Positions 1 to 5,581 of a stretch of DNA of 5,965 nt are shown in pieces (positions within the stretch are counted from its first letter, which is position 1; each line of letters opens with the position of its first letter). Position numbers and translations under genes: made by a program. Source of the DNA: an uncultured Erysipelotrichaceae bacterium. GTDB lineage: Bacteria; Bacillota_I; Bacilli_A; Erysipelotrichales; Erysipelotrichaceae. The DNA lies in the NCBI GenBank assembly GCA_937893225.1, contig CALBJM010000096.1, positions 1 through 5,965 of the forward strand, written 5' to 3'. The notes beneath the pieces were generated by a model, which searched no databases, was not told the origin of the DNA, and saw only the letters and a program-made list of their open reading frames with translations.

Positions 1-101
1 AGATCTTTTCATATACTCTATTTCGTGAATTCACCATTTTGCTAATATAGCCAAATAATTATTATTGTTGTGATTGATACCATATCCATTCTCCAGATTA
101 T

Positions 102-1061
102 CTATTTCATTTTTATTATTACCCAACGATCTAATAATGTTGATTCAGTAGGTATAGGGTAATGTTCATAATGGCCACGTGATAAATAATACTCGTTGCC
201 ATCCCAATAAATATCACCTTCTTCTAACGACTCAAACTTAGCTTCATGATCCCACTCATTATACCTAAACGTTGCATCACATTCTAATAATATTTTCGAA
301 GAGGAAGTCACTTCTATAAACTGATAATTTGTTACTTCAGCCCCTGGCACTGCACCGCTAAATGTATATGTGTTTGGAGATACACATACATATAATTTAT
401 TGTTGTAGCTATATATTTGTCCCATCTGGGTTACCAAAGGAGCATCCGGACTAGGAATTCTATAATCTTCTATTGCTGCATTACGCAATTTCTCTTGGAA
501 TTTACTAATTGCTTCTGGCTTTTTACATGCACATTCATAGTTAGGATCACTTGGTGTCGTAGTAGGTGTTGGTGATGAGGTTGGAGTTATATCTGGTTGA
601 TCTGTATTTCCTGAATCACCACAACTTGTAGTTTTATCGTTAACCCAACATACATTTGTAGCTTTACCATCTTTAACATGTACCTTTAAAAAGTTAGATG
701 TTCCATCTTGTACAGGTAAACTATTATCTGTTACACCAGTTTGTGTATTATATGGATCCTTTGTACTTCTTCCATAACCTTTAATATCATTCGATGCTTC
801 ACTGTTTGTACGAAAAGCCATGGATAGACCACCATCAAAAACATAGTCTATACCACTACCTGTATCTTCATCTTCATCGCCTGCTAAGTATTCTGCTACT
901 GCTTCTGCTTTTGCAGATTTTACATAAGTTTGATCAGCTTTGAGATTTGCTTCATATTTTTGTTTTAAAAATAGTGGTAATGCTATGGCTACTAGTGCAG
1001 ATAGAATTGCTACAACAACGAGTAGTTCTGCTAGTGTAAATCCTTTTTTCTTCTTGTTCAT
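102..1061 (-). CDS. Type IV prepilin-like protein with Thr/Pro linker and cysteine-containing C-terminal domain
   Basis: This is a 319-residue secreted or surface protein of the type IV pilin/pseudopilin class. The N-terminus is textbook: a short Lys-rich leader ending in Gly7, cleavage before Phe8, Glu at mature position 5 (E12), then a hydrophobic helix to about residue 32. A prepilin peptidase would cut and methylate it, and the helix would pack in a pilus core. Residues 33-150 form the pilin body, with C138 and C147 as a possible disulfide pair. Residues 157-172 are a Thr/Ser/Pro linker. Residues 173-319 form an extra domain with C177, C179, C226 and C261, and two stretches (about 213-250 and 281-316) of the pattern Gly-x-Ile-Tyr, Asn/Gly turn, Tyr. 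These recall CBM5/12-like (ChtBD3-like) modules; that is inference. At over 300 residues it is longer than a typical major pilin. The leader fixes the start codon, yet no Shine-Dalgarno sequence precedes it. No other pilus assembly gene lies in the window. Confidence 0.88.
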   Translation of the reverse strand: MNKKKKGFTLAELLVVVAILSALVAIALPLFLKQKYEANLKADQTYVKSAKAEAVAEYLAGDEDEDTGSGIDYVFDGGLSMAFRTNSEASNDIKGYGRSTKDPYNTQTGVTDNSLPVQDGTSNFLKVHVKDGKATNVCWVNDKTTSCGDSGNTDQPDITPTSSPTPTTTPSDPNYECACKKPEAISKFQEKLRNAAIEDYRIPSPDAPLVTQMGQIYSYNNKLYVCVSPNTYTFSGAVPGAEVTNYQFIEVTSSSKILLECDATFRYNEWDHEAKFESLEEGDIYWDGNEYYLSRGHYEHYPIPTESTLLDRWVIIKMK

Positions 1062-1070
1062 AGTGCGTAT

Positions 1071-1079
1071 ATTATAACA
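1071..1079 (-). promoter_or_regulatory. Extended -10 promoter of the pilin gene
   Basis: On the minus strand the bases read TGTTATAAT, a perfect extended -10 (TGn plus TATAAT). No recognisable -35 lies 16-18 bases upstream, where the HPt terminator stem sits; extended -10 promoters can work without one. The expected transcription start, about 7 bases downstream near 1064, is only about 3 bases before the ATG. This would give an almost leaderless mRNA, in line with the absence of a ribosome binding site. The match is seen directly; activity is inferred. Confidence 0.5.
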
Positions 1080-1104
1080 AAAAAAGAACCAGAACAGGTT
1101 CTTT
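1079..1104 (-). terminator. Intrinsic terminator of the HPt gene
   Basis: A perfect 8-bp stem (1083-1090 with 1097-1104) encloses a 6-base loop and is followed on the minus strand by seven T residues, three of them in the stem. The stem overlaps the last two bases of the HPt stop codon. It should end HPt transcription before the pilin gene, although read-through is possible. Confidence 0.75.
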
Positions 1105-1450
1105 AGTCTAATTCTCTGATCGTTTTTACTGTTTTTTCGTAAATTGGTTTGATCTTTTCAAATAATTCTTGCGTTCCTTCTAATGAGCCAGAACGTAGGA
1201 TTTCTGTAATTGCTACTGTATCCTTTGTTAATTGAGTGAAGCCTAGATTCAAACAAACACCTTTTAATGTGTGTGCTGCTCTAAAAGCAGCATCTACATT
1301 CTTTTCTTGCAAAGATGTTTCTAAAACTTTGTAGTTTTCATCAGCTTCAAATTTCTTGACTAGTTTAGTAATAAGAGATGGGTTTCTCAAACGAGACAAA
1401 ATATCATCATAGTTTGCTCCCATTGTTTCATAACATTCCTGAATATTCAT
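1103..1450 (-). CDS. Stand-alone histidine phosphotransfer (HPt) domain protein
   Basis: This 115-residue cytoplasmic protein is a single HPt domain. HPt proteins form a four-helix bundle and carry phosphate on one histidine between a receiver domain and a hybrid kinase or response regulator. The signature is clear: AAHTLKGVCLNLG at residues 58-70, with His60 as the phosphorylated residue and the Lys63-Gly64 pair typical of the family. The rest is amphipathic helix, and no kinase or receiver domain is attached. An AGGA ribosome binding site lies 6 bases before the ATG. Neither a kinase nor a response regulator is in the window, so its partner is unknown. It is followed on the same strand by the pilin gene, with a terminator between. 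The HPt assignment is firm; any link to pilus control is only suggested by position. Confidence 0.93.
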   Translation of the reverse strand: MNIQECYETMGANYDDILSRLRNPSLITKLVKKFEADENYKVLETSLQEKNVDAAFRAAHTLKGVCLNLGFTQLTKDTVAITEILRSGSLEGTQELFEKIKPIYEKTVKTIRELD

Positions 1451-1504
1451 TTATTTCCTACTCCCAATTTAAATCCTTTTAATACAAAATAAGAATCAGT
1501 TAAA

Positions 1505-1531
1505 TGATAACAGGTTATATTTCGGTTATCA
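1505..1531. repeat. Inverted repeat in the HPt leader
   Basis: Arms TGATAAC (1505-1511) and GTTATCA (1525-1531) are perfect complements separated by 13 bases. They lie 55-81 bases upstream of the HPt start, within the 5' leader predicted from the upstream promoter. There is no T tract, so a terminator is unlikely. It could be a leader hairpin or a protein-binding dyad. AT-rich DNA gives such 7-bp arms by chance fairly often. Confidence 0.3.
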
Positions 1532-1558
1532 AGAAATAAGCAAATTCTTATCAAAATA

Positions 1559-1587
1559 ATTATAACAATTGCAATTATTAGCGTAAA
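1559..1587 (-). promoter_or_regulatory. Probable HPt promoter with palindrome in the spacer
   Basis: On the minus strand there is a TTTACG -35-like hexamer (1582-1587), a 17-base spacer, and an extended -10 reading TGTTATAAT (1559-1567). Transcription would start near 1552, giving a leader of about 100 bases. The spacer holds a near-palindrome at 1563-1580 (8 of 9 base pairs matched, centre AATTGCAATT), which is well placed for a repressor. The hexamers are seen directly; function is inferred. Confidence 0.5.
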
Positions 1588-1647
1588 CGAATTCATAGTA
1601 AAAATACGATAAAATTCAGCTTTTGTTCACACTTCAAGCACAAACAA

Positions 1648-1673
1648 TTGATTTGTATGTAACTTACAATCAA
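1648..1673. repeat. Imperfect hairpin downstream of the 44-residue gene
   Basis: TTGATT-T-GTA (1648-1657) pairs with TACAATCAA (1665-1673) with a single bulged T and a 7-base loop. It begins about 10 bases past the stop codon of the small gene on the minus strand, where a terminator would be expected. The bases after it on that strand are not a good T tract, so it is at best a weak terminator. Confidence 0.3.
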
Positions 1674-1682
1674 CCGAATTTA

Positions 1683-1817
1683 TTACTTTTTTATTTCAGG
1701 AATAATTAGATCATCAAATGTCGTACTAAGTCTTTCATAGAGTTGTTCTGCATCCATGTTTTCAGCATCTACATCTTTTGTAAAAAAGCGAATTGTATAG
1801 TTCATTTCTGTGTTCAT
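1683..1817 (-). CDS. Small acidic protein of unknown function (44 residues)
   Basis: I do not recognise this 44-residue protein. It begins MNTEMNYTIRFF, has an acidic middle (residues 15-36, rich in Asp and Glu) and ends in EIKK. It has no signal peptide, membrane helix or cysteine. The same frame is open back to an ATG at 1922, but the start at 1817 is preferred: an AAGGAG site lies 9 bases upstream, while the longer N-terminus would be translated from the promoter and operator region and reads like random AT-rich sequence. The gene is divergent from the AKR-like gene, with about 150 bases and a strong dyad between them, so the two may be co-regulated. The pattern of a beta strand (YTIRFF) followed by a helix suggests a folded mini-protein or partner-binding peptide. 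That is inference. Confidence 0.6.
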   Translation of the reverse strand: MNTEMNYTIRFFTKDVDAENMDAEQLYERLSTTFDDLIIPEIKK

Positions 1818-1826
1818 AAATTTTGT

Positions 1827-1832
1827 CTCCTT
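1827..1832 (-). promoter_or_regulatory. Ribosome binding site that sets the start of the small gene
   Basis: AAGGAG on the minus strand lies 9 bases before the ATG at 1817. It is the only good Shine-Dalgarno match in this reading frame and argues for the 44-residue product over the 79-residue one. Confidence 0.7.
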
Positions 1833-1869
1833 GTATTTACAAATAATATGATACGCGCAGCATTGCTTT

Positions 1870-1895
1870 TTACTGTACAAAAAATAGTACAGTAA
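1870..1895. promoter_or_regulatory. Probable operator: perfect inverted repeat between divergent genes
   Basis: TTACTGTAC (1870-1878) and GTACAGTAA (1887-1895) are perfectly complementary 9-base arms around an 8-base A-rich centre. A third copy of the half-site core, ACTGTA, lies at 1921-1926 over the -35 region of the rightward gene. On the minus strand the dyad overlaps a possible -10 of the leftward gene. This layout fits a repressor that controls both genes. Neither arm is followed by a T tract, and the dyad lies before both genes, so a terminator is unlikely. I cannot name the regulator family. Confidence 0.6.
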
Positions 1896-1909
1896 TACAA
1901 TTTGTTCAA
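1881..1909 (-). promoter_or_regulatory. Possible promoter of the 44-residue gene
   Basis: TTGAAC (1904-1909), a 17-base spacer, and TATTTT (1881-1886) on the minus strand match 4 of 6 consensus bases each. Transcription would start near 1874, giving a leader of about 57 bases. The -10 falls in the centre of the inverted repeat, so a protein bound there would block it. Confidence 0.3.
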
Positions 1910-1917
1910 TTTGTTTT

Positions 1918-1947
1918 TTCACTGTATAGATGATATAGGTTTATAAT
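1918..1947 (+). promoter_or_regulatory. Probable promoter of the AKR-like gene
   Basis: A perfect TATAAT (1942-1947) lies 18 bases after TTCACT (1918-1923, 4 of 6 to consensus). Transcription would start near 1954, just before the GGAGG ribosome binding site at 1956-1960, which is 6 bases before the ATG. The -35 overlaps the third ACTGTA half-site. Confidence 0.5.
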
Positions 1948-1966
1948 ATTCCCACGGAGGTTTCCT

Positions 1967-2818
1967 ATGAGTCAAATCGATACAAAAGAAGTTAAACTAC
2001 ACAATGGTGTAATTATTCCAACTCTTGGATACCGTGTAGATAAAAACCATGGTGAAGACAACTACAACAGAATACTAGAAGCTATCAAAGCTGGTTTTCG
2101 TCACTTTGACATTAGTGCAGATGCACAAGCAGAAAAAGTAGCTGGAAAAGCTTTTCATGATTGTAACATCCCTAGAGCAGAATTATTTATCACTGCAAAA
2201 CTTGACAATGAAAATCATGGCTATGAACAAGCATTACGAGAATTTAGCAATACGCTCAAAAGACTAGGCACAGACTATGCGGATCTATATCTTATTAACT
2301 GGCCTAATCCTGTAAAATATAGAGATACATATGAACAAACTGCTATTGATACTTGGAGAGCACTTGAAACGATTTATAAAGAAAGCAGAGCACGTGCGAT
2401 TGGTGTAGCAAACTACGAAGGAAGACATATTGAATTCTGTCTAGAAAAATCAGAAATTGCTCCTATGGTCAATCAAGCAAGAATCTATCCTGGATTCCCA
2501 TTTGAAGAAAATCTCTATTGTGCAAATGAACATAACATACAAACAGAAGGTTTTCTTCCTCCTCATTACGAAGATATCTTAAATTCTAATGAATTAGCAA
2601 TTTTCGCAAAAAAATATAAAACTACACCTCGTGGCATTGCTACAAGATATCACTTAGAAAAAGACTGTATTTCATTGTGTTCTGGTAAAAATGAACAAGA
2701 ACTACGTGAATGCTTTGATGCATTTCAATTTGATATAAGTAGTGATGATATGAAGTTCTTAGATGCCATGAAAAATTACGGTCCTGAAAACATCAATCCG
2801 GATACTTGTGATTTTTAA
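1967..2818 (+). CDS. Aldo/keto reductase-fold protein lacking catalytic residues (probable pseudoenzyme)
   Basis: This 283-residue soluble protein has the length and motif order of bacterial aldo/keto reductases, which are TIM barrels that reduce carbonyls with NADPH. Family landmarks are present: LHNGVIIPTLGY (11-22), AGFRHFD (42-48), FITAK (74-78), DLYLINWP (106-113), GVANY (146-150), VNQ (168-170) and FAKKYKTTP (213-221). The catalytic tetrad is broken. Asp48 and Lys78 remain, but the Tyr expected five residues after Asp48 is Ala53, and the His of the usual YLIHWP is Asn111. The usual IPKS cofactor loop reads LCSG (237-240), without the Lys that binds the NADPH phosphate. The reading frame is intact, with a good ribosome binding site, promoter and terminator, so the gene seems maintained. 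It may be a sensor or binding protein, or may catalyse different chemistry. Fold assignment is confident; loss of activity is inferred from these residues. Confidence 0.85.
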   Translation: MSQIDTKEVKLHNGVIIPTLGYRVDKNHGEDNYNRILEAIKAGFRHFDISADAQAEKVAGKAFHDCNIPRAELFITAKLDNENHGYEQALREFSNTLKRLGTDYADLYLINWPNPVKYRDTYEQTAIDTWRALETIYKESRARAIGVANYEGRHIEFCLEKSEIAPMVNQARIYPGFPFEENLYCANEHNIQTEGFLPPHYEDILNSNELAIFAKKYKTTPRGIATRYHLEKDCISLCSGKNEQELRECFDAFQFDISSDDMKFLDAMKNYGPENINPDTCDF

Positions 2819-2849
2819 AAGAGGAAATCAAACGATTTCCTCTTTTTTT
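2817..2849. terminator. Bidirectional terminator between the AKR-like and MATE genes
   Basis: A perfect 13-bp stem (2817-2829 with 2834-2846) has an AAAC loop. The stem ends in four A residues on one side and a T run to 2849 on the other, so it works on the plus strand and, less strongly, on the minus strand. It overlaps the stop codons of both converging genes (2816-2818 and 2848-2850). Confidence 0.9.
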
Positions 2850-4212
2850 ACTTTAGTGAATTCAGTGCTGCATTCGCTTTCATTTCTTGTTCTAAGTGCT
2901 TAATTGTATAAATACATACTGGAATGATATACAAGCAAGCACCAATCCATGCTACTTGATCACAAAATGTAATAGCGTCAAATTTGAACACAGGAACCAA
3001 GAACAATGCCACTGCACATCTACAAACCATTTCCACTACGCCTGCAAAAACGGCACGTGGAGCATATCCCAGACCTTGTACTGCTGTACGCAATACATTC
3101 AAGAAACCAAGTGACCACCAGAACATTCCCATTCTTCTTAAATATAAAGCAGACGCATCTAATACAGCCGCAGAATCTGCAGAAACAAACAACATGGATA
3201 ATGTTCTACCAAATAAGATCAAAATAGCACCCGCAAAGATACCATATCCAACACCAACTGCTGTACCTTGCTTGACACCTTTTTTTACACGATCCATTCT
3301 ACCTGCTCCATAATTTTGAGAAGCAAATGTTGATACTGCCGTAGCAATTGCATCAAATGGGCACATCATAAACTGCTTGATTTTCATACCTGCAGTAAAA
3401 CCAGAAACATATACTGTTCCCAATCCATTATTAGCACTCTGCATAACCATTGAACCAATCGCAGTAATTGAAAACTGCAAGCCCATTGGCATACCCATGA
3501 TCATCAAATCTTTAGAAATTGCTTTTTCCATATGACAATCTTCTTTATGTGGATGTAAAATATGAAACTTCTTAACGATCAAAGCCAAACAAAGCAAACC
3601 AGAAATACCCTGTGCAACGATTGTAGCAATTGCCGCTCCCATGACGCCCCACTTTAAAACAATTATGCAAAACAAATCTAAGAAAATATTCAAAACAGCA
3701 CTTGTTGCTAAAAACAAGAAAGGTGTTTTACTATCCCCAATTGCACGCAAAATACTAGACAAATAATTATACAAGATCGTACAAGGAATTCCTGCAAATA
3801 TCACTACTTGATATGCATATGCTTGTCCATAGATTTCTTGTGGAACTTGCAAAATATCCAATATCCAACCACACAAAGCAACTGTAGAAACAGCTAAAAC
3901 AACAGCTATGATTGCTGAAAGAACTGCCCCTTGAAACACATATTTTCTCAATCCCTCATAATCCTCTGCACCAAATCTTTGTGCTACAGGAACACCAAAA
4001 CCAATACATGTTCCCATACAAAAACCTAATACTAGAAACTGCACAGAAGAAGTTGAACCAACTGCCGCTAATGAATTCGCACCCAATGTTTGTCCTACGA
4101 TTGCCGCATCAACCATGTTATAGGTTTGTTGGAATAAATTTCCAAGTAAAAGCGGTAAAGAAAAGCTCAATATCAACTTCAAAGGATTTCCTTGAACCAT
4201 GTTTCCTTTCAT
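2848..4212 (-). CDS. MATE family multidrug/cation antiporter
   Basis: This 454-residue inner-membrane protein has the length and 12-helix pattern of MATE exporters, which expel drugs or metabolites in exchange for Na+ or H+. Two homologous halves are visible. The first (about 1-220) contains GNLFQQTYNMVDAAIVG (24-40) and RAIGDSKTP (156-164). The second (about 235-440) contains ASQNYGAGR (297-305) and RTAVQGLG (375-382). A hydrophilic loop at about 214-234 joins them. GGAGG lies 6 bases before the chosen ATG; a second ATG four codons in has a weaker AAAGGA site and would give nearly the same protein. The gene stands alone, converging on the AKR-like gene and preceded by the terminator of the dehydrogenase gene. 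Substrate cannot be read from sequence, and a drug-efflux role should not be assumed. No regulator is adjacent. Confidence 0.95.
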   Translation of the reverse strand: MKGNMVQGNPLKLILSFSLPLLLGNLFQQTYNMVDAAIVGQTLGANSLAAVGSTSSVQFLVLGFCMGTCIGFGVPVAQRFGAEDYEGLRKYVFQGAVLSAIIAVVLAVSTVALCGWILDILQVPQEIYGQAYAYQVVIFAGIPCTILYNYLSSILRAIGDSKTPFLFLATSAVLNIFLDLFCIIVLKWGVMGAAIATIVAQGISGLLCLALIVKKFHILHPHKEDCHMEKAISKDLMIMGMPMGLQFSITAIGSMVMQSANNGLGTVYVSGFTAGMKIKQFMMCPFDAIATAVSTFASQNYGAGRMDRVKKGVKQGTAVGVGYGIFAGAILILFGRTLSMLFVSADSAAVLDASALYLRRMGMFWWSLGFLNVLRTAVQGLGYAPRAVFAGVVEMVCRCAVALFLVPVFKFDAITFCDQVAWIGACLYIIPVCIYTIKHLEQEMKANAALNSLK

Positions 4213-4237
4213 AAAACACCTCCAAAACTAGACGATA

Positions 4238-4243
4238 ATTATA
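4238..4243 (-). promoter_or_regulatory. -10 element of the MATE gene
   Basis: TATAAT on the minus strand lies 25 bases before the start codon and just upstream of the GGAGG site. The -35 region is poor (TGATAG at the 17-base spacing). A short inverted pair, TTGTG (4250-4254) and CACAA (4265-4269), spans the spacer and -35. It could bind a regulator but is too short to trust. Confidence 0.4.
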
Positions 4244-4270
4244 CTACGATTGTGCTTACACTATCACAAC

Positions 4271-4303
4271 AAAAGAAAAAATCCTCTGCACATACAGAGG
4301 ATT
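4271..4303 (-). terminator. Intrinsic terminator of the alcohol dehydrogenase gene
   Basis: A perfect 9-bp stem (4280-4288 with 4295-4303) with a 6-base loop is followed on the minus strand by TTTTCTTTT-type sequence. It starts 12 bases past the dehydrogenase stop codon and separates that gene from the MATE gene. Confidence 0.85.
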
Positions 4304-4315
4304 ATATGTAAACAA

Positions 4316-5461
4316 TTACATTAATTGGCGGAACATTTCAAGAACCTGTTCCTTTGTAGCCTCTCTTGGGTTACCAGGATAACAAGCATCATGCAATGCA
4401 TCAATAGACAACTGCTCAAGATCTTCTTCTTTGATACGATCATTCTTTGGATTAATACCAACATCAGCACTCAACTGCTTAACTGCATTGATGGCCGCAT
4501 CACGATACTCTTCCTGACTCATATCATCTACACCTTCAACACCCATTGCACGTGCAATTTCTCTATACTTTTCACCAGTATAATCTCTATTAAATTCCAT
4601 AGAAATTGGAAGCAAAGAAGCACAAGCGACACCATGTGGAGTATCATAATATGCACTTAATGTATGTGCCATAGCATGATCAATACCAAGACCTACATTA
4701 GAGAAGCCCATACCAGCAATATACTGCCCTAGAGCCATACCTTCTCTACCTTCTTTTTCATTCTTCACTGCACTTCTCAAATACTTAGAAATCAAACGAA
4801 TAGCTTCCAAATGGAACATATCTGTCATTTCCCAAGCAGCCTTTGTTGTATATCCTTCAATTGCATGTGTCAATGCATCCATACCTGTAGCGGCTGTTAA
4901 TCCCTTAGGCATAGAAGCCATCATTTCTGGATCAATAACAGCGATGATTGGCATATCATGTGGATCTACACAAACAAATTTTCTCTTCTTTTCAACATCT
5001 GTAATAACATAGTTGATCGTTACTTCTGCAGCTGTACCAGCAGTTGTAGGAACCGCAATAATTGGAACACATGGATTCTTAGTTGGAGCTGTACCTTCCA
5101 AAGAACGAACATCTTCAAATTCAGGGTTTGCGATAATAATACCAATAGCCTTAGATGTATCCATACTAGAACCACTACCAATAGCTACAATAACATCTGC
5201 TTCGCTCTTCTTAAAAGCTTCTACACCTGTTTGTACATTTTCAATTGTTGGATTTGGTTTAATATTGCTGTAAAGCTCCCATGGAATATTTTCTTTATCC
5301 AAAATATCAGTAACTTTACTTGTAACGCCAAACTTAACTAGATCAGGATCACTAGCAACAAAAGCCTTCTTAAAACCATGTGCTTTGATTTCTGTAGCAA
5401 TTTCAGCAATTGCACCTGCTCCATGATAAGAAGTAGGATTTAATGAAATTTTGTTAACCAT
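4316..5461 (-). CDS. fucO: Iron-containing alcohol dehydrogenase, lactaldehyde reductase (FucO) type
   Basis: This 381-residue cytoplasmic enzyme belongs to the group III Fe-dependent alcohol dehydrogenases. It closely resembles E. coli FucO, which reduces L-lactaldehyde to 1,2-propanediol with NADH in anaerobic fucose and rhamnose breakdown. Shared blocks include PTTAGTAAEVTINYVITD (138-155), KFVCVDPHD (161-169), TGMDALTHAIEGY (192-204) and NVGLG (255-259). Metal ligands are present by alignment: Asp195, His199, His262 and His276, with His266 at the further conserved active-site position. Asp38 matches the Asp that favours NAD(H) over NADP(H). The dinucleotide motif reads GSGSSMD (95-101) rather than the usual GGGS form. 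The start has an AAAGGAG site 10 bases upstream. No fucose or rhamnose gene is in the window, so it could also serve other short-chain aldehydes or diols. Family is certain; physiological substrate is inferred. Confidence 0.93.
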   Translation of the reverse strand: MVNKISLNPTSYHGAGAIAEIATEIKAHGFKKAFVASDPDLVKFGVTSKVTDILDKENIPWELYSNIKPNPTIENVQTGVEAFKKSEADVIVAIGSGSSMDTSKAIGIIIANPEFEDVRSLEGTAPTKNPCVPIIAVPTTAGTAAEVTINYVITDVEKKRKFVCVDPHDMPIIAVIDPEMMASMPKGLTAATGMDALTHAIEGYTTKAAWEMTDMFHLEAIRLISKYLRSAVKNEKEGREGMALGQYIAGMGFSNVGLGIDHAMAHTLSAYYDTPHGVACASLLPISMEFNRDYTGEKYREIARAMGVEGVDDMSQEEYRDAAINAVKQLSADVGINPKNDRIKEEDLEQLSIDALHDACYPGNPREATKEQVLEMFRQLM

Positions 5462-5498
5462 TTTGATAACACTCCTTTGCGTATCTAACGCTCTTTCT

Positions 5499-5504
5499 AT
5501 TATC
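5499..5504 (-). promoter_or_regulatory. Possible -10 element of the fucO-like gene
   Basis: GATAAT on the minus strand matches the -10 consensus at 5 of 6 bases, 38 bases before the start codon. A second candidate, TATAAA, lies at 5507-5512. Neither has a good -35, so the promoter may depend on an activator or may lie elsewhere in the gap. Confidence 0.25.
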
Positions 5505-5520
5505 AGTTTATAGCTCGTGA

Positions 5521-5558
5521 AAATTAAAACAAGTTACACCTTTCACAAAGTGTAACTT
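5521..5558 (-). terminator. Hairpin with T-rich tail: terminator of the upstream small gene, or operator of fucO
   Basis: AAGTTACAC (5531-5539) and GTGTAACTT (5550-5558) are perfect 9-base arms around 10 bases. On the minus strand the stem is followed by GTTTTAATTT, a broken T tract. It lies 24 bases past the end of the small gene described next, which suits a terminator. It also sits 70-97 bases upstream of the dehydrogenase start, where an operator could be. Confidence 0.5.
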
Positions 5559-5581
5559 AAATAATTGAAAACACACTACAA

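Noticed and set aside
2..37. Minus-strand ATG at 37 opening a frame that leaves the window (MVNSRNRVYEKI)
   Set aside because: Only 12 codons are visible, with no ribosome binding site; too little to call.
14..101. Continuation of the pilin in another frame past its stop (ending near 31-33)
   Set aside because: The extra residues are Asn-rich, as expected from AT-rich DNA, and the pilin's last repeat already looks complete at its stop codon.
1872..1893. LexA-type SOS box from CTGT and ACAG in the dyad
   Set aside because: The two halves are 12 bases apart rather than the 8 of the E. coli box, and Firmicute LexA uses a different consensus.
1818..1922. Coding extension of the small gene to an ATG at 1922, giving 79 residues
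   Set aside because: No ribosome binding site there, it overlaps the operator dyad, and its residues reflect AT-rich noncoding sequence; the AAGGAG site supports the start at 1817.
2896..3313. Plus-strand open frames opposite the MATE gene
   Set aside because: They are antisense shadows of a clear membrane protein gene, with no start signals and no family resemblance.
4325..5341. Plus-strand open frames opposite the dehydrogenase gene
   Set aside because: Antisense shadows; the minus-strand frame is unmistakably FucO-like.
5540..5550. Rex (redox repressor) site upstream of fucO, from TTCACAA in the hairpin loop
   Set aside because: Only one half-site is present; the matching TTGTGAA at the required spacing is absent.
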